Assembly (NCBI GenBank): GCA_041875495.1
Contig: CP112982.1
Coordinates: 310,001-374,000, forward strand
Source: Halomonas sp. CH40
GTDB taxonomy: Bacteria; Pseudomonadota; Gammaproteobacteria; Pseudomonadales; Halomonadaceae
DNA: 64,000 nucleotides
Direction of reading: 5' to 3'
Positions 50,707 to 63,783 of this stretch are shown piece after piece. Position 1 is the first letter of the stretch. Each line of letters opens with the position of its first letter. The notes under the pieces were generated by a model. The model ran no database searches. It was given only the letters and a program-made list of their open reading frames with translations, and had not been told where the DNA came from. The translations under genes were made by a program, and so were the position numbers.

Positions 50707-53700
50707 ATGGCTTACTCATACACTGAGAAAAAACGCATCCGCAAGGATTTCGGCAAACTGCCCCAAGTAATGGATGTGCCTTACTTGTTGGCCATCCAGC
50801 TTGATTCCTATTACGGTTTTCTCCAGCAAGACCGCTCGCCCGACGAGCGGCACGAAGTGGGCTTGCACGCGGCGTTCAAGTCTGTGTTTCCGATCGAGAG
50901 TTTCTCGGGGAACGCGGCGCTGGAGTATGTCAGTTATCGCTTTGGCACACCGGCATTTGATGTCAAGGAATGTCAGCTGCGCGGCGTAACGTACTCCGCG
51001 CCACTGCGTGTCAAGGTTCGCTTGATTATTTACGATCGCGATTCATCCAACAAGGCGATCAAGGATATCAAGGAGCAGGAAGTCTACATGGGGGAAATTC
51101 CCCTGATGACCGAAAACGGTACCTTTGTCATTAACGGTACCGAGCGGGTTATTGTTTCCCAGCTCCACCGCTCGCCCGGTGTGTTTTTCGATCATGACAA
51201 AGGCAAGAGCCACTCGTCTGGCAAGCTGCTGTATTCAGCGCGGGTCATTCCTTACCGTGGTTCCTGGCTGGATTTCGAGTTTGATCCTAAAGACAACGTC
51301 TTTGTGCGTATTGACCGTCGCCGCAAGCTGCCGGCCTCGGTGTTGATGCGCGCCCTGGGTATGAACACCGAAGAAATCCTCAGTGAGTTCTTCGAGACCA
51401 GCAAGTTCCACATTGAGAAGTCCGGCTTTTCTGTGGAGCTTGTGCCTTCGCGCCTGCGCGGTGAAACCGCAACGTTCGACATCAAGGATGCCGATGGCAG
51501 CGTGATTGTTGAAGAAGGTCGCCGTATCACCCAGAAGCATATTCGCCAGCTGGAGAAGTCCGGCCTGGAGCGTCTTGATGTGCCGATGGAATACCTGTTT
51601 GGCAAGACCCTGGCCAAGGATCAGATTGACCGTAAAACCGGCGAGCTGATTGTTGCCTGCAACACCGAGATTACCCCTGAGGTGCTGGAAGTGATGGCCC
51701 AGGGCGGTATCACTGATATCGAAACGCTGTACACCAACGATCTGGACTGTGGTTCCTTCATTTCCGATACCCTGAAGCTGGACACCACTGGCTCAGCGCT
51801 TGAAGCCCTGGTTGAAATCTATCGCATGATGCGTCCGGGCGAGCCGCCCACCAAGGATGCCGCAGAAACGCTGTTCAACAACCTGTTCTTCTCTGAAGAC
51901 CGCTACGACCTTTCCAATGTTGGGCGCATGAAGTTCAACCGTCGCCTGCGTCGTGAAGAAGATACGGGTTCTGGCGTACTGGACAAGAAGGACATTCTGG
52001 ATGTCCTGCGTGAGCTGATCAATATCCGTAACGGCTTTGGTGACGTTGACGATATCGATCATCTGGGTAACCGTCGTATCCGCTGTGTTGGCGAAATGGC
52101 CGAAAACCAGTTCCGTGTTGGTCTGGTGCGCGTTGAGCGCGCGGTTAAAGAGCGTCTTTCCATGGCGGAAAGCGAAGGCCTGATGCCGCAGGATCTGATC
52201 AACGCCAAGCCGGTAGCGGCAGCGGTGAAGGAGTTCTTCGGTTCCAGCCAGCTGTCCCAGTTCATGGATCAGAACAACCCGCTTTCCGAGGTCACCCACA
52301 AGCGTCGTGTCTCTGCACTCGGCCCAGGGGGTCTGACCCGTGAGCGCGCTGGCTTTGAGGTGCGTGACGTTCACGCCACGCACTATGGTCGCTTGTGCCC
52401 GATCGAAACGCCGGAAGGCCCGAACATCGGTCTGATCAACTCGCTGGCGACCTACAGCCACACCAACAGCTACGGCTTCCTGGAAACCCCGTACCGCAAG
52501 GTAAATGCGGGTCAGGTGACCGATGATATCGTCCACCTCTCGGCGATCGAAGAGGGTGACTACGTTATCGCTCAGGCGTCAGCGGGTGTGGATGAAAGTA
52601 ACAAGCTGAGTGACGACCTGGTTCAGGTACGCCACCGCGGTGAGACAACCTTCATGCGCCCTGAGCAGGTGACGCTGATGGACGTATCGCCGCGTCAGGT
52701 AGTGTCAGTAGCAGCAGCACTGATCCCGTTCCTGGAACACGATGATGCTAACCGCGCCTTGATGGGTGCGAACATGCAGCGTCAGGCGGTTCCCACCCTG
52801 CGTGCCGACAAGCCGCTGGTGGGTACTGGTATGGAGCGCTTTGTTGCCCGCGACTCAGGTGTCTGTGCGGTTGCACGGCGTGGCGGTGTGATCGATTCAG
52901 TAGACGCCCGTCGCGTGGTAGTACGTGTCAATGCAGATGAAATCATCGGCGGTGAAGCCGGTGTTGATATCTACAACCTGACCAAGTACACCCGCTCGAA
53001 CCAGAACACCTGCATGAACCAGCGCCCGATTGTGCGCCCGGGTGATGATGTGGCACGCGGTGACATCCTGGCCGACGGCCCATCCATTGATATGGGTGAC
53101 CTCGCGCTGGGCCAGAACATGCGTATCGCCTTCATGCCCTGGAACGGCTACAACTTCGAGGACTCCATCCTGCTTTCCGAGCGGGTGGCTCAGGAAGACC
53201 GTTTCACCACTATCCACATTCAGGAACTGACCTGTGTCTCGCGGGACACCAAGTTGGGGCCAGAAGACATCACCGCGGATATTCCTAACGTCGGTGAGTC
53301 AGCGCTTTCCAAGCTGGATGAAGCCGGTGTGGTCTACGTCGGTGCCGAAGTGGGCCCGGGGGATATCCTGGTCGGTAAGGTAACGCCTAAGGGTGAAACC
53401 CAGCTGACGCCGGAAGAAAAGCTGCTGCGTGCCATCTTCGGTGAGAAAGCGTCAGATGTGAAAGACACGTCTCTGCGCGCCCCGACTGGCATGATAGGGA
53501 CAGTGATTGACGTTCAGGTGTTCACCCGTGATGGCGTCGAAAAAGATTCGCGTGCTATCGCCATTGAACAGATGCAGCTGGATGAAGTCCGTAAGGATCT
53601 GCAGGAAACCTACCGGATTGCCGAAGACGCCACTTTTGAGCGTCTCAAGCAGACGCTGATCGGTCAGGTCGTCAACGGCGGCCCAGAGCTCAAGAAAGGT

Positions 53701-54783
53701 GATGTGCTCGACGAAGCCTACCTGGATGAACTGCCCCGTCAGCAGTGGTTCAAGCTGCGCATTCAGGATGAATCCTGCAATGAGCTGCTGGCCCAAGCCG
53801 ATGAGCAGCTTGAGAGTCGTCGTAAGGAAATGGACGAGCGCTTTGAAGATAAGAAGCGCAAACTGACCCAGGGCGATGACCTGGCACCGGGCGTTCTCAA
53901 GATCGTCAAGATCTACATGGCCGTTAAGCGTCGCATCCAGCCGGGTGACAAGATGGCCGGGCGTCATGGTAATAAGGGTGTTATCTCGGCGATCATGCCC
54001 ATCGAGGACATGCCGTTTGACGATAACGGTGAGCCGGTCGATGTGGTGCTTAACCCCTTGGGTGTACCGTCGCGGATGAACGTCGGTCAGATTCTTGAAA
54101 CCCACCTGGGTATGGCCGCCCGTGGCCTTGGCATGAAAATTGATGCCATGCTGCGTGACGCCCGTGAGCAGCAGGTCGCAGAAATTCGTGACTTCCTCGG
54201 CCAGATCTACAACACGCCGGGTACGCGGATAGAGGACATCAGTTCGCTGACCGATGAAGAAGTGATTGCGCTGGCGAAAAACCTTAAGGGCGGTGTGCCC
54301 ATGGCAACGCCGGTCTTTGATGGTGCCCAGGAGCACGAGATCAAGCACCTGTTGCGCCTGGCGGATATCCCGGATTCCGGCCAGATGACCCTTTATGACG
54401 GACGTACCGGCGAATCTTTTGATCGCCCGGTGACCGTCGGTTACATGTACATGCTGAAGTTGAACCACTTGGTAGACGACAAGATGCACGCCCGTTCTAC
54501 CGGCTCCTACTCACTGGTAACCCAGCAGCCGTTGGGTGGTAAGGCGCAGTTCGGTGGTCAGCGTTTCGGTGAGATGGAAGTGTGGGCACTGGAAGCTTAT
54601 GGCGCCGCGTACACGCTGCAGGAAATGCTCACCGTCAAATCGGACGACGTCGAAGGCCGCACCAAGATGTACAAGAACATCGTGGATGGCGACCACACCA
54701 TGCAGGCAGGCATGCCGGAATCCTTCAACGTACTGGTGAAGGAAATCCGCTCGCTGGGCATCGATATCGAGTTAGAGAGCTAG
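50707..54783 (+). CDS. rpoB: DNA-directed RNA polymerase subunit beta
   Basis: A 1358-residue catalytic subunit, slightly longer than E. coli (1342). It starts [20 protein letters not shown]. The rifampicin pocket reads [20 protein letters not shown], then [20 protein letters not shown], identical to sensitive sequences at the key Ser, Asp, His, Arg and Leu sites. [18 protein letters not shown] and [15 protein letters not shown] follow as in all beta subunits; the end [20 protein letters not shown] is the clamp-anchoring region. It precedes rpoC by 10 bases in the same transcript. Confidence 0.98.
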   Translation: MAYSYTEKKRIRKDFGKLPQVMDVPYLLAIQLDSYYGFLQQDRSPDERHEVGLHAAFKSVFPIESFSGNAALEYVSYRFGTPAFDVKECQLRGVTYSAPLRVKVRLIIYDRDSSNKAIKDIKEQEVYMGEIPLMTENGTFVINGTERVIVSQLHRSPGVFFDHDKGKSHSSGKLLYSARVIPYRGSWLDFEFDPKDNVFVRIDRRRKLPASVLMRALGMNTEEILSEFFETSKFHIEKSGFSVELVPSRLRGETATFDIKDADGSVIVEEGRRITQKHIRQLEKSGLERLDVPMEYLFGKTLAKDQIDRKTGELIVACNTEITPEVLEVMAQGGITDIETLYTNDLDCGSFISDTLKLDTTGSALEALVEIYRMMRPGEPPTKDAAETLFNNLFFSEDRYDLSNVGRMKFNRRLRREEDTGSGVLDKKDILDVLRELINIRNGFGDVDDIDHLGNRRIRCVGEMAENQFRVGLVRVERAVKERLSMAESEGLMPQDLINAKPVAAAVKEFFGSSQLSQFMDQNNPLSEVTHKRRVSALGPGGLTRERAGFEVRDVHATHYGRLCPIETPEGPNIGLINSLATYSHTNSYGFLETPYRKVNAGQVTDDIVHLSAIEEGDYVIAQASAGVDESNKLSDDLVQVRHRGETTFMRPEQVTLMDVSPRQVVSVAAALIPFLEHDDANRALMGANMQRQAVPTLRADKPLVGTGMERFVARDSGVCAVARRGGVIDSVDARRVVVRVNADEIIGGEAGVDIYNLTKYTRSNQNTCMNQRPIVRPGDDVARGDILADGPSIDMGDLALGQNMRIAFMPWNGYNFEDSILLSERVAQEDRFTTIHIQELTCVSRDTKLGPEDITADIPNVGESALSKLDEAGVVYVGAEVGPGDILVGKVTPKGETQLTPEEKLLRAIFGEKASDVKDTSLRAPTGMIGTVIDVQVFTRDGVEKDSRAIAIEQMQLDEVRKDLQETYRIAEDATFERLKQTLIGQVVNGGPELKKGDVLDEAYLDELPRQQWFKLRIQDESCNELLAQADEQLESRRKEMDERFEDKKRKLTQGDDLAPGVLKIVKIYMAVKRRIQPGDKMAGRHGNKGVISAIMPIEDMPFDDNGEPVDVVLNPLGVPSRMNVGQILETHLGMAARGLGMKIDAMLRDAREQQVAEIRDFLGQIYNTPGTRIEDISSLTDEEVIALAKNLKGGVPMATPVFDGAQEHEIKHLLRLADIPDSGQMTLYDGRTGESFDRPVTVGYMYMLKLNHLVDDKMHARSTGSYSLVTQQPLGGKAQFGGQRFGEMEVWALEAYGAAYTLQEMLTVKSDDVEGRTKMYKNIVDGDHTMQAGMPESFNVLVKEIRSLGIDIELES

Positions 54784-54793
54784 GAGCTGTCCA

Positions 54794-57700
54794 ATGAAAG
54801 ATTTGGTAAAAGTCCTCAAATCGCAGTCACAGACTGAAGAGTTTGACGCGATCAAGATTACTCTGGCATCGCCGGACATGATTCGCTCCTGGTCTTTCGG
54901 CGAGGTGAAAAAGCCCGAGACCATCAACTACCGTACCTTCAAGCCGGAACGGGATGGCCTGTTCTGTGCCAAGATCTTTGGCCCGGTCAAGGACTACGAG
55001 TGCCTGTGCGGCAAATACAAGCGCATGAAGCACCGTGGCATCATCTGTGAGAAGTGTGGCGTTGAAGTCACCAAGGCTGCCGTGCGCCGTGAGCGCATGG
55101 GCCATATCGAACTGGCGTCGCCGGTCGCTCACATCTGGTTTTTGAAGTCACTGCCGTCGCGTATCGGCATGTTCCTCGATATGACCCTGCGTGACATCGA
55201 GCGGGTGCTGTACTTCGAAAGCTTTGTGGTCATTGACCCAGGCATGACCACTCTGGAGCGTGGTCAACTGCTCAACGACGAGCAGTATTTCGAAGCGCTT
55301 GAAGAGTTCGGCGATGACTTTGATGCCCGAATGGGCGCCGAAGCCGTTCAGGAACTGCTCAAAGACATCGATCTTGAAGAAGAGATTAACCACCTGCGTG
55401 AAGAAATTCCGCAGACCAACTCGGAAACCAAGATCAAGAAGCTTTCCAAACGTCTGAAACTGTTGGAAGCCTTCTACCATTCCGGCAATGCGCCGGCGTG
55501 GATGGTCATGGAAGTGCTGCCTGTGCTGCCGCCGGATCTGCGTCCGCTGGTACCGCTGGATGGCGGCCGCTTCGCGACTTCGGATCTGAACGACCTTTAT
55601 CGTCGCGTGATCAACCGTAACAACCGCCTGAAGCGTCTTCTGGATCTTAACGCGCCGGATATCATCGTGCGCAACGAGAAGCGCATGCTGCAGGAAGCGG
55701 TGGACGCCCTATTGGATAATGGCCGTCGTGGCCGTGCCATCACGGGTTCCAACAAGCGCCCGCTGAAGTCCCTGGCTGACATGATCAAGGGTAAGCAGGG
55801 TCGTTTCCGTCAGAACCTGCTGGGTAAGCGCGTTGACTACTCAGGCCGTTCGGTTATCACCGTTGGCCCGACCCTGCGCCTGCACCAGTGTGGCCTGCCC
55901 AAGAAAATGGCGCTGGAGTTGTTCAAGCCGTTTATCTACTCCAAGCTGCAATCGCTGGGCTACGCCTCAACGATCAAGGCCGCCAAGAAGATGGTTGAGC
56001 GCGAGCTGCCGGAAGTCTGGGATATCCTCGCCGATGTTATCCGCGAGCACCCGGTACTGCTTAACCGCGCGCCGACGCTTCATCGTCTGGGTATCCAGGC
56101 GTTTGAGCCGCTGTTGATCGAAGGCAAGGCGATCCAGCTGCATCCGCTGGTCTGTGCTGCCTACAACGCCGACTTTGACGGTGACCAGATGGCGGTACAC
56201 GTACCGCTGACCCTGGAAGCCCAGCTCGAAGCGCGCGCCTTGATGATGGCCACCAATAACGTGCTGTCACCGGCCAACGGTGAGCCGATTATCGTGCCGT
56301 CGCAGGACGTTGTTCTGGGTCTCTATTACATGACCCGCGAAAAGATCAACGCCAAAGGCGAAGGCATGGTGCTGTCTGACCTCAATGAGGTTGAGCGGGC
56401 CTTTGGCACCCAGGCGGTATCGCTGCACGCCAAAGTCAAGGTGCGTCTGGACGAAGTGGATGTGGATGAAGAAACCGGCGAGCGCAGCTTCCATCGCCGG
56501 ATCTACGACACCACAGTGGGCCGTGCGCTACTGTTCCGCATTTTGCCCGAAGGCGTGCCGTTTGACCTGATCGACCGGCCGATGAAGAAAAAGGCGATTT
56601 CGCATCTGATCAACGAAGTCTATCGCCGTGCTGGTCTCAAGCCGACGGTCATCTTTGCTGACCAGTTGATGTACACCGGTTTCCGTCTGGCAACCTGGTC
56701 AGGCGCTTCCATCGGGGTTAACGACTTCGTTATCCCGGATGAGAAAGCCGCCATCGTAGATGGCGCAGAAGCTGAAGTTAAAGAGATTGAAGACCAGTTC
56801 TCTTCTGGCCTGGTAACCGCAGGTGAGAAGTACAACAAGGTTATCGATATCTGGTCCAAGGCCAACGATAAAGTCGCCAAGGCGATGATGAACGGTATCG
56901 AAAAAGAAACCGTGATTGATCGTGACGGCAACGAAGTGGAACAGGACTCGTTCAACAGCGTCTTCATCATGGCCGACTCCGGTGCACGTGGTTCTGCCGC
57001 CCAGATCCGCCAGTTGGCGGGTATGCGTGGCCTGATGGCCAAGCCGGATGGTTCGATCATCGAAACGCCGATCGTCGCCAACTTCCGTGAAGGTCTGAAC
57101 GTACTCCAGTACTTCATCTCGACTCACGGTGCACGTAAAGGTCTGGCCGATACGGCGTTGAAAACTGCTAACTCCGGTTACCTGACGCGTCGTCTGGTAG
57201 ACGTTGCCCAGGATCTGGTGATCACCGAAACGGATTGCGGCACAGACAACGGTCTGACCCTGCACCCGGTGATCGAAGGCGGTGACATCATCGTACCGCT
57301 GTCCCAACGTGTTCTGGGCCGTGTGGTGGCCCAGGATGTCGTGGACCCGGCCACTGATGACGTGCTGATTCCGCGTGGCACCCTGCTCGACGAGAAGTGG
57401 TGTGATGCCCTGGATACCATGGGTGTTGACGAAATTATCGTACGCTCGACGATCACTTGTGCGACCTCGCACGGCGTGTGTGCGTCCTGTTACGGTCGTG
57501 ACCTGGCGCGCGGTCATCAGGTCAATATTGGTGAGTCTGTCGGCGTTATCGCTGCTCAGTCAATCGGTGAGCCGGGTACCCAGCTGACCATGCGTACCTT
57601 CCACATCGGTGGCGCGGCCTCGCGTTCTTCTGCGGTGGATAGTGTTCAGGTCAAGCACGGTGGCAAGGTGCGCCTGCACAACATCAAGCACGTAGAACGT

Positions 57701-59008
57701 AACGACGGCAAGCTGGTCGTGGTGTCCCGCTCCAGTGCATTGGCTGTTGCCGATGACCATGGCCGCGAGCGCGAGTACTACAAGCTGCCTTACGGCGCTG
57801 AGCTTTCAGTGCGCGACGGTGATGTGGTTGATGCCGGTGCAATTGTTGCCAAGTGGGATCCGCACACTCATCCAATCATTGCCGAAGTGGAAGGTCAGGC
57901 GCAGTTTGTTGACCTTGATGAAGGTGTCACCATGCACCGCACCGTCGATGAAATGACCGGTCTGTCATCGATCGAGGTTATTGAATCTGCGGCGCGTCCA
58001 ATGGTCGGTCGTGACAAGCGTCCGATGATCATGCTGAAAGACGCCGCGGGTGAATACGTTGCCGTTTCCGGAGCGAACACCCCGGTTCAATACCTGCTGC
58101 CTGGCAATTCGATCATTTCAGTAGACGACGGTGCCACCATCGGTGTCGGTGAGGTGGTTGCGCGTATTCCGGTAGAGGCATCGGGTAACAAGGATATCAC
58201 CGGTGGTCTGCCGCGAGTGGCTGACTTGTTCGAAGCGCGTAAGCCAAAAGAATCGTCCATTCTGGCCGAAATCAGCGGTGTTATCAGCTTCGGCAAGGAA
58301 ACCAAAGGCAAGCGTCGTCTGGCCATTACCCCGGACGAAGGCGACCCGTTTGAGATGCTGATTCCGAAGTGGCGTCAGATTGCTGTTTTCGAAGGCGAGA
58401 AAGTCGAAAAGGGCGAGGTAATCTCCGATGGGCCCAGCAACCCGCACGACATTCTGCGCCTGCTCGGCGTCAGCGAGTTGGCCAAGTACATCACCGCTGA
58501 AGTGCAAGAGGTTTACCGCTTGCAGGGTGTTGGCATCAACGACAAGCATATCGAAGTCATTGTGCGCCAGATGCTGCGCAAGGTGGAGATTGTTGATTCG
58601 GGTGATTCCGACTTTATCAACGGTGATCAGGCTGAGCTGGTGCGCGTGTTCGAACAGAACGCGCGGCTGGAGAAAGAAGGTAAGTTCCCGGCCAAGTACA
58701 GCCGCCTGCTGTTGGGTATCACCAAGGCAAGTCTGGCAACGGAGTCGTTTATCTCAGCGGCATCGTTCCAGGAAACCACGCGCGTGCTGACAGAAGCCGC
58801 CGTGACAGGCAAGCGCGATTATCTGCGCGGCCTGAAAGAGAACGTGGTGGTGGGACGCTTGATCCCGGCCGGTACCGGCCTGACCCACCACGCCGAGCGT
58901 CGTCGCAAGCGTGAAGACGTTGAACGCCTGTTCAATCCGTCGGCTTCTGAAGTCGAACAGGAACTGGGTGCTCAGCTGACCGCGCTGGATTCCGACGAAG
59001 AGCTCTAA
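54794..59008 (+). CDS. rpoC: DNA-directed RNA polymerase subunit beta prime
   Basis: A 1404-residue catalytic subunit (E. coli 1407). The zinc site is [20 protein letters not shown] near residue 70; the active-site loop reads [15 protein letters not shown] with the three Mg-binding Asp; the bridge and trigger region has [20 protein letters not shown]; the second zinc set lies in [16 protein letters not shown] with a preceding Cys. AGGAGCTGTCC precedes the ATG at 54794. A hairpin and a new promoter follow before rpsL. Confidence 0.98.
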   Translation: MKDLVKVLKSQSQTEEFDAIKITLASPDMIRSWSFGEVKKPETINYRTFKPERDGLFCAKIFGPVKDYECLCGKYKRMKHRGIICEKCGVEVTKAAVRRERMGHIELASPVAHIWFLKSLPSRIGMFLDMTLRDIERVLYFESFVVIDPGMTTLERGQLLNDEQYFEALEEFGDDFDARMGAEAVQELLKDIDLEEEINHLREEIPQTNSETKIKKLSKRLKLLEAFYHSGNAPAWMVMEVLPVLPPDLRPLVPLDGGRFATSDLNDLYRRVINRNNRLKRLLDLNAPDIIVRNEKRMLQEAVDALLDNGRRGRAITGSNKRPLKSLADMIKGKQGRFRQNLLGKRVDYSGRSVITVGPTLRLHQCGLPKKMALELFKPFIYSKLQSLGYASTIKAAKKMVERELPEVWDILADVIREHPVLLNRAPTLHRLGIQAFEPLLIEGKAIQLHPLVCAAYNADFDGDQMAVHVPLTLEAQLEARALMMATNNVLSPANGEPIIVPSQDVVLGLYYMTREKINAKGEGMVLSDLNEVERAFGTQAVSLHAKVKVRLDEVDVDEETGERSFHRRIYDTTVGRALLFRILPEGVPFDLIDRPMKKKAISHLINEVYRRAGLKPTVIFADQLMYTGFRLATWSGASIGVNDFVIPDEKAAIVDGAEAEVKEIEDQFSSGLVTAGEKYNKVIDIWSKANDKVAKAMMNGIEKETVIDRDGNEVEQDSFNSVFIMADSGARGSAAQIRQLAGMRGLMAKPDGSIIETPIVANFREGLNVLQYFISTHGARKGLADTALKTANSGYLTRRLVDVAQDLVITETDCGTDNGLTLHPVIEGGDIIVPLSQRVLGRVVAQDVVDPATDDVLIPRGTLLDEKWCDALDTMGVDEIIVRSTITCATSHGVCASCYGRDLARGHQVNIGESVGVIAAQSIGEPGTQLTMRTFHIGGAASRSSAVDSVQVKHGGKVRLHNIKHVERNDGKLVVVSRSSALAVADDHGREREYYKLPYGAELSVRDGDVVDAGAIVAKWDPHTHPIIAEVEGQAQFVDLDEGVTMHRTVDEMTGLSSIEVIESAARPMVGRDKRPMIMLKDAAGEYVAVSGANTPVQYLLPGNSIISVDDGATIGVGEVVARIPVEASGNKDITGGLPRVADLFEARKPKESSILAEISGVISFGKETKGKRRLAITPDEGDPFEMLIPKWRQIAVFEGEKVEKGEVISDGPSNPHDILRLLGVSELAKYITAEVQEVYRLQGVGINDKHIEVIVRQMLRKVEIVDSGDSDFINGDQAELVRVFEQNARLEKEGKFPAKYSRLLLGITKASLATESFISAASFQETTRVLTEAAVTGKRDYLRGLKENVVVGRLIPAGTGLTHHAERRRKREDVERLFNPSASEVEQELGAQLTALDSDEEL

Positions 59009-59012
59009 ACCT

Positions 59013-59072
59013 GTTATGCCCAGGTTGGCTGTCAAGTTGCTCTTGACGTTACCCGGGCATAACGATTAGAAT
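59013..59072 (+). promoter_or_regulatory. Hairpin overlapping a promoter between rpoC and rpsL
   Basis: GTTATGCCC (59013-59021) pairs with GGGCATAAC (59055-59063), and GTCAAG (59031-59036) with CTTGAC (59042-59047), giving a long interrupted stem after rpoC. Within its right side lies a sigma70-like promoter: TTGACG at 59043-59048, 18 bases, TAGAAT at 59067-59072, 77 bases before rpsL. There is no T run after the stem, so termination is uncertain. Confidence 0.65.
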
Positions 59073-59148
59073 GCGCAGCCTTCAATAGTGGGGTGGGTTC
59101 GCCCGTACTCACTGCAAGGCAAGGCAACCATTGGAGTCAGCTACAGCT

Positions 59149-59523
59149 ATGGCAACGATTAATCAGCTCGTGCGCAAGCCGCGCAAGCGCCCGGTCACAA
59201 AAAGTGACGTGCCGGCGCTTCAGGCATGCCCGCAAAAGCGTGGTGTTTGCACCCGCGTTTATACTACTACCCCGAAGAAGCCGAACTCGGCCCTGCGTAA
59301 GGTCTGCCGCGTGCGCCTTACCAACGGTTTCGAAGTGTCTTCCTACATCGGCGGTGAAGGCCACAACCTTCAGGAGCACTCTGTTGTCCTGATTCGTGGC
59401 GGCCGTGTAAAGGATTTGCCAGGTGTGCGTTATCACACCGTTCGCGGTGCTTTGGATACCTCTGGTGTTCAGAACCGTAAGCAAGGCCGTTCCAAGTACG
59501 GTACTAAACGTCCTAAGTCGTAA
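59149..59523 (+). CDS. rpsL: 30S ribosomal protein S12
   Basis: A 124-residue decoding-site protein. [20 protein letters not shown] at the start, [20 protein letters not shown] with wild-type Lys at the streptomycin-resistance positions 42/43, and [18 protein letters not shown] with wild-type Lys-88 region. ATG 59149 is used; an in-frame ATG at 59131 lies over the GGAG ribosome-site region. First gene of the str operon rpsL-rpsG-fusA-tuf. Confidence 0.97.
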   Translation: MATINQLVRKPRKRPVTKSDVPALQACPQKRGVCTRVYTTTPKKPNSALRKVCRVRLTNGFEVSSYIGGEGHNLQEHSVVLIRGGRVKDLPGVRYHTVRGALDTSGVQNRKQGRSKYGTKRPKS

Positions 59524-59668
59524 GATCTCTCTGACTGTGTCAGATGGATGAAGCGGAAAAGACGTAGTTTATTAAAGCGATAACTGAATTTTTGTTGGTC
59601 TGATAAGAGTAAGGTCGAGCGGCTGATTAGCAGTGAGTCTCGAGTTTACCTGAAGGATCCTTAATTGA

Positions 59669-60148
<480 letters not shown>

Positions 60149-60279
60149 GCTCGCTGCCTAGGCTGGTACTGAGTCATCTATGTATCAGACGCCGTCATCC
60201 ACCGGATGGCGGCATTGGCATATAAACAACCCAGTTGCAGCCAGTTTTCGAGCATCGCCAACCAACGGGAGCTACCACC

Positions 60280-62403
60280 GTGGCACGCAAGACCCCATTA
60301 AATCGTTACCGTAATATCGGTATCGTCGCGCACGTTGACGCGGGTAAAACCACGACAACCGAGCGTGTACTGTTTTACACCGGCCTGTCACACAAGGTAG
60401 GTGAGGTTCATGATGGTGCGGCCACCATGGACTGGATGGAGCAGGAGCAGGAGCGTGGTATTACCATCACTTCTGCTGCGACCACCTGTTTCTGGCAGGG
60501 TATGGACAAGCAGTTTCCTGAGCACCGCATCAACATCATCGATACACCGGGGCACGTAGATTTCACAATCGAAGTTGAGCGTTCCTTGCGTGTTCTTGAT
60601 GGTGCTGTTGTTGTTCTGTGTGGTTCATCCGGTGTTCAGCCGCAGACGGAAACCGTCTGGCGTCAGGCTAACAAGTATGAAGTTCCGCGCATGGTCTTCG
60701 TCAACAAGATGGACCGCACCGGTGCCGATTTCTTCATGGTGGTTGACCAGCTAAAAGAGCGTCTGGGCGCCAAAGCCGTGCCGATCCAGATCAACTGGGG
60801 CACGGAAGAAGACTTCAAGGGCGTTATCGACCTGATCCAGATGAAGGCCATCCTGTGGGATGAAGCCAGCCTGGGCATGAACTACGAGCTTGCCGATATT
60901 CCGGCAGAGCTGCAGGAAACGGCTGAGAAGTACCGCGAAGAAATGGTCGAAGCGGCTGCCGAAGGTACTGACGAGTTGATGGACAAGTACCTTGAAGGCG
61001 GTGAACTGACCGTTGAAGAGATCAAGGCGGGTCTGCGCGCGCGTACCCTGGCTAACGATATCGTCCTGGTGACCTGTGGTTCGGCCTTCAAGAACAAGGG
61101 CGTTCAGGCAGTGCTGGATGGCGTTATCGAATACATGCCGTCACCGACAGAAGTCAAGGCAATTGAAGGTGAGCTTGACGACAAGGACGGTACTGTTGAC
61201 ACCCGTGAAGCGGATGACAGTGCTCCTTTTGCCGCCCTGGCTTTCAAGATTGCAACCGACCCCTTCGTAGGTACCTTGACCTTTATTCGCGTCTACTCTG
61301 GCGTGCTGAATTCAGGTGACGGTGTCTTCAACTCGGTCAAAAGCAAGAAAGAGCGCGTTGGTCGTATCGTACAGATGCACTCCAACTCGCGTGAAGAGAT
61401 CAAGGAAGTGCGTGCGGGCGACATCGCCGCCTGTATCGGTCTGAAGGATGTCACGACAGGCGATACCCTGTGTGATATCAACAACAAGATCGTCCTTGAG
61501 CGTATGGAATTCCCGGATCCGGTTATTTCGGTAGCCGTTGAGCCGAAATCCAAGGCTGACCAGGAAAAGATGGGTGTTGCACTGGGCAAGTTGGCTCAGG
61601 AAGATCCGTCCTTCCAGGTGAAAACCGACGAAGAGACTGGTCAGACCATCATTTCCGGTATGGGCGAACTGCACCTTGATATTCTTGTCGACCGTATGCG
61701 TCGTGAGTTCAAGGTAGAAGCCAACATCGGTAAGCCTCAGGTGGCCTACCGCGAAACCATTCGCGGCAGTGTTGAACAGGAAGGCAAGTTTGTACGTCAG
61801 TCGGGTGGTCGCGGTCAGTATGGTCATGTGGTCATGCGCATCGAGCCTCTGACAGCCGAAGAGAAAGGCGAAGGGGATGATGAAATCTTCTTCAAATTCG
61901 TTTCGGAAATCGTAGGTGGTGTGGTTCCCAAGGAATACATCCCTGCGGTGGAGAAGGGAGCCTACGAACAGCTCAAGAACGGTGTCATCGCGGGCTGCCC
62001 GATGATTGATGTCAAGGTTACGCTGTTCGATGGTTCCTACCATGACGTGGACTCCAATGAGACCGCGTTCAAGGTTGCCTCTTCCATGGCAATCAAAGAA
62101 GGCGCCAGGAAGGCCAAGGCCGTGTTGCTGGAACCGGTGATGAAGGTCGAAGTCGTGACTCCCGAGGACTTTATGGGTGACGTCATGGGCGACCTGAACC
62201 GTCGTCGCGGTTTGGTGCAGGGCATGGATGACTCCTCTTCAGGTAAAGTTATCCGTGCAATGGTGCCGCTGGGTGAGATGTTTGGTTATGCAACCGACCT
62301 GCGCTCACAGACCCAGGGCCGTGCGAGCTACTCCATGGAGTTCGCGAAATACGACGAGGCGCCCTCCAGCGTCGTAGAAGCCGTCATCAATCAAAACGGT
62401 TAA
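60280..62403 (+). CDS. fusA: Translation elongation factor G
   Basis: A 707-residue translocase GTPase. G1 is [20 protein letters not shown]2 [16 protein letters not shown]3 [17 protein letters not shown]4 [12 protein letters not shown]. The domain IV tip region with [16 protein letters not shown] is intact. GTG 60280 ([14 protein letters not shown]) is the start, with CGGGAGC in front; an upstream in-frame ATG at 60235 lies before that site. It is the classic EF-G (length 704 in E. coli), not the EF-G2 type. tuf follows after 27 bases. Confidence 0.97.
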   Translation: MARKTPLNRYRNIGIVAHVDAGKTTTTERVLFYTGLSHKVGEVHDGAATMDWMEQEQERGITITSAATTCFWQGMDKQFPEHRINIIDTPGHVDFTIEVERSLRVLDGAVVVLCGSSGVQPQTETVWRQANKYEVPRMVFVNKMDRTGADFFMVVDQLKERLGAKAVPIQINWGTEEDFKGVIDLIQMKAILWDEASLGMNYELADIPAELQETAEKYREEMVEAAAEGTDELMDKYLEGGELTVEEIKAGLRARTLANDIVLVTCGSAFKNKGVQAVLDGVIEYMPSPTEVKAIEGELDDKDGTVDTREADDSAPFAALAFKIATDPFVGTLTFIRVYSGVLNSGDGVFNSVKSKKERVGRIVQMHSNSREEIKEVRAGDIAACIGLKDVTTGDTLCDINNKIVLERMEFPDPVISVAVEPKSKADQEKMGVALGKLAQEDPSFQVKTDEETGQTIISGMGELHLDILVDRMRREFKVEANIGKPQVAYRETIRGSVEQEGKFVRQSGGRGQYGHVVMRIEPLTAEEKGEGDDEIFFKFVSEIVGGVVPKEYIPAVEKGAYEQLKNGVIAGCPMIDVKVTLFDGSYHDVDSNETAFKVASSMAIKEGARKAKAVLLEPVMKVEVVTPEDFMGDVMGDLNRRRGLVQGMDDSSSGKVIRAMVPLGEMFGYATDLRSQTQGRASYSMEFAKYDEAPSSVVEAVINQNG

Positions 62404-62430
62404 CCGTTAGCTTATAAAGAGGTTATAGCA

Positions 62431-63624
62431 GTGGCTAAGGAAAAATTTGAACGTTCCAAACCGCACGTCAACGTTGGTACCATCGGTCACGTTGACCACG
62501 GTAAAACAACCCTGACAGCGGCTCTGACCCGCGTTTCTGCTGAAGTTTTCGGCGGTGACTGGCGTGAGTTCGACACCATTGATAATGCTCCGGAAGAGCG
62601 TGAGCGCGGTATCACCATCGCGACTTCTCACGTTGAGTACCAGTCAGAAGAGCGCCACTATGCGCACGTCGACTGCCCGGGGCACGCTGACTACGTCAAG
62701 AACATGATCACCGGTGCAGCGCAGATGGACGGCGCTATCCTGGTATGTTCTGCTGCTGACGGCCCGATGCCGCAGACTCGCGAGCACATCCTGCTGTCTC
62801 GCCAGGTTGGCGTTCCGTTCATCGTTGTCTTCCTGAACAAGGCGGACATGGTCGATGACGAAGAGCTGCTTGAGCTGGTTGAAATGGAAGTTCGTGAACT
62901 CCTCGACGAGTACGACTTTCCGGGCGACGACACACCGATTATCACTGGTTCTGCACTGATGGCGCTGAACGGTGAAGACGAGAACGGTATGGGTACTACC
63001 GCTGTTGCCAACCTGATCAAGGCAATGGACGCGTACATCCCAGAGCCTGAGCGCGCTATCGACCAGCCGTTCCTGATGCCGATCGAAGACGTCTTCTCTA
63101 TCTCTGGCCGTGGTACTGTTGTTACCGGTCGTGTAGAGCGCGGTATCGTCAAGCCCGGTGAAGAAGTGGAAATCGTGGGTATCCGCGATACTGTCAAGAC
63201 TATCGTTACCGGTGTTGAAATGTTCCGTAAGCTGCTCGACGAAGGTCGTGCTGGTGAGAACGTTGGCGCCCTGTTGCGTGGTACCAAGCGTGATGACGTC
63301 GAGCGTGGCCAGGTTCTGGCCAAGCCGGGCACCATCAAGCCGCACACTACCTTCGAAGCAGAAGTGTACGTACTGTCCAAGGAAGAAGGTGGTCGTCATA
63401 CGCCTTTCTTCAAGGGCTACCGTCCGCAGTTCTACTTCCGTACCACCGACGTAACCGGTACCTGTGAACTGCCGGAAGGTGTCGAGATGGTCATGCCGGG
63501 CGACAACGTTAAAATGGTTGTTACCCTGATTGCACCGATCGCGATGGATGACGGCCTGCGTTTCGCTATCCGTGAAGGTGGTCGTACTGTGGGTGCTGGC
63601 GTTGTTGCCAAAATCGTTCAGTAA
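62431..63624 (+). CDS. tuf: Translation elongation factor Tu
   Basis: A 397-residue GTPase that brings aminoacyl-tRNA to the ribosome. G1 is [15 protein letters not shown]2 [14 protein letters not shown]3 [19 protein letters not shown]4 [13 protein letters not shown]. Starts at GTG 62431 after AAAGAGG. It is the only tuf gene in the window; a second copy common between tRNA-Thr and tRNA-Trp is missing at 46580-46746. A strong terminator and a consensus promoter follow. Confidence 0.98.
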   Translation: MAKEKFERSKPHVNVGTIGHVDHGKTTLTAALTRVSAEVFGGDWREFDTIDNAPEERERGITIATSHVEYQSEERHYAHVDCPGHADYVKNMITGAAQMDGAILVCSAADGPMPQTREHILLSRQVGVPFIVVFLNKADMVDDEELLELVEMEVRELLDEYDFPGDDTPIITGSALMALNGEDENGMGTTAVANLIKAMDAYIPEPERAIDQPFLMPIEDVFSISGRGTVVTGRVERGIVKPGEEVEIVGIRDTVKTIVTGVEMFRKLLDEGRAGENVGALLRGTKRDDVERGQVLAKPGTIKPHTTFEAEVYVLSKEEGGRHTPFFKGYRPQFYFRTTDVTGTCELPEGVEMVMPGDNVKMVVTLIAPIAMDDGLRFAIREGGRTVGAGVVAKIVQ

Positions 63625-63642
63625 ATAGATCTGGAAGTACCC

Positions 63643-63669
63643 AAGGGGGCTCTTCATGAGCCCCCTTTT
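63643..63669 (+). terminator. Terminator of the str operon after tuf
   Basis: AAGGGGGCTC (63643-63652) pairs with GAGCCCCCTT (63658-63667) around a TTCAT loop and is followed by TT. It lies 18 bases after the tuf stop and ends the rpsL-rpsG-fusA-tuf transcript. Confidence 0.94.
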
Positions 63670-63690
63670 CTGCGCAGTGAAAGCAAATGT

Positions 63691-63719
63691 TTGACATGTG
63701 CTATCGCTGTGCCTATAAT
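63691..63719 (+). promoter_or_regulatory. Consensus sigma70 promoter of the S10 operon
   Basis: TTGACA at 63691-63696, a 17-base spacer and TATAAT at 63714-63719: a perfect consensus promoter followed by GCGC. It is 65 bases upstream of rpsJ, so it starts the S10 ribosomal protein operon. Confidence 0.92.
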
Positions 63720-63783
63720 GCGCATCCTTTGAATGCGTGGGTAGACGGCTCGCGCCGTCGACATCCATTGGAGTTTAGGGCTA

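Noticed and set aside
53452..54489. 345-codon minus-strand frame inside rpoB
   Set aside because: It lies entirely within the conserved rpoB coding region, so it is a shadow frame.
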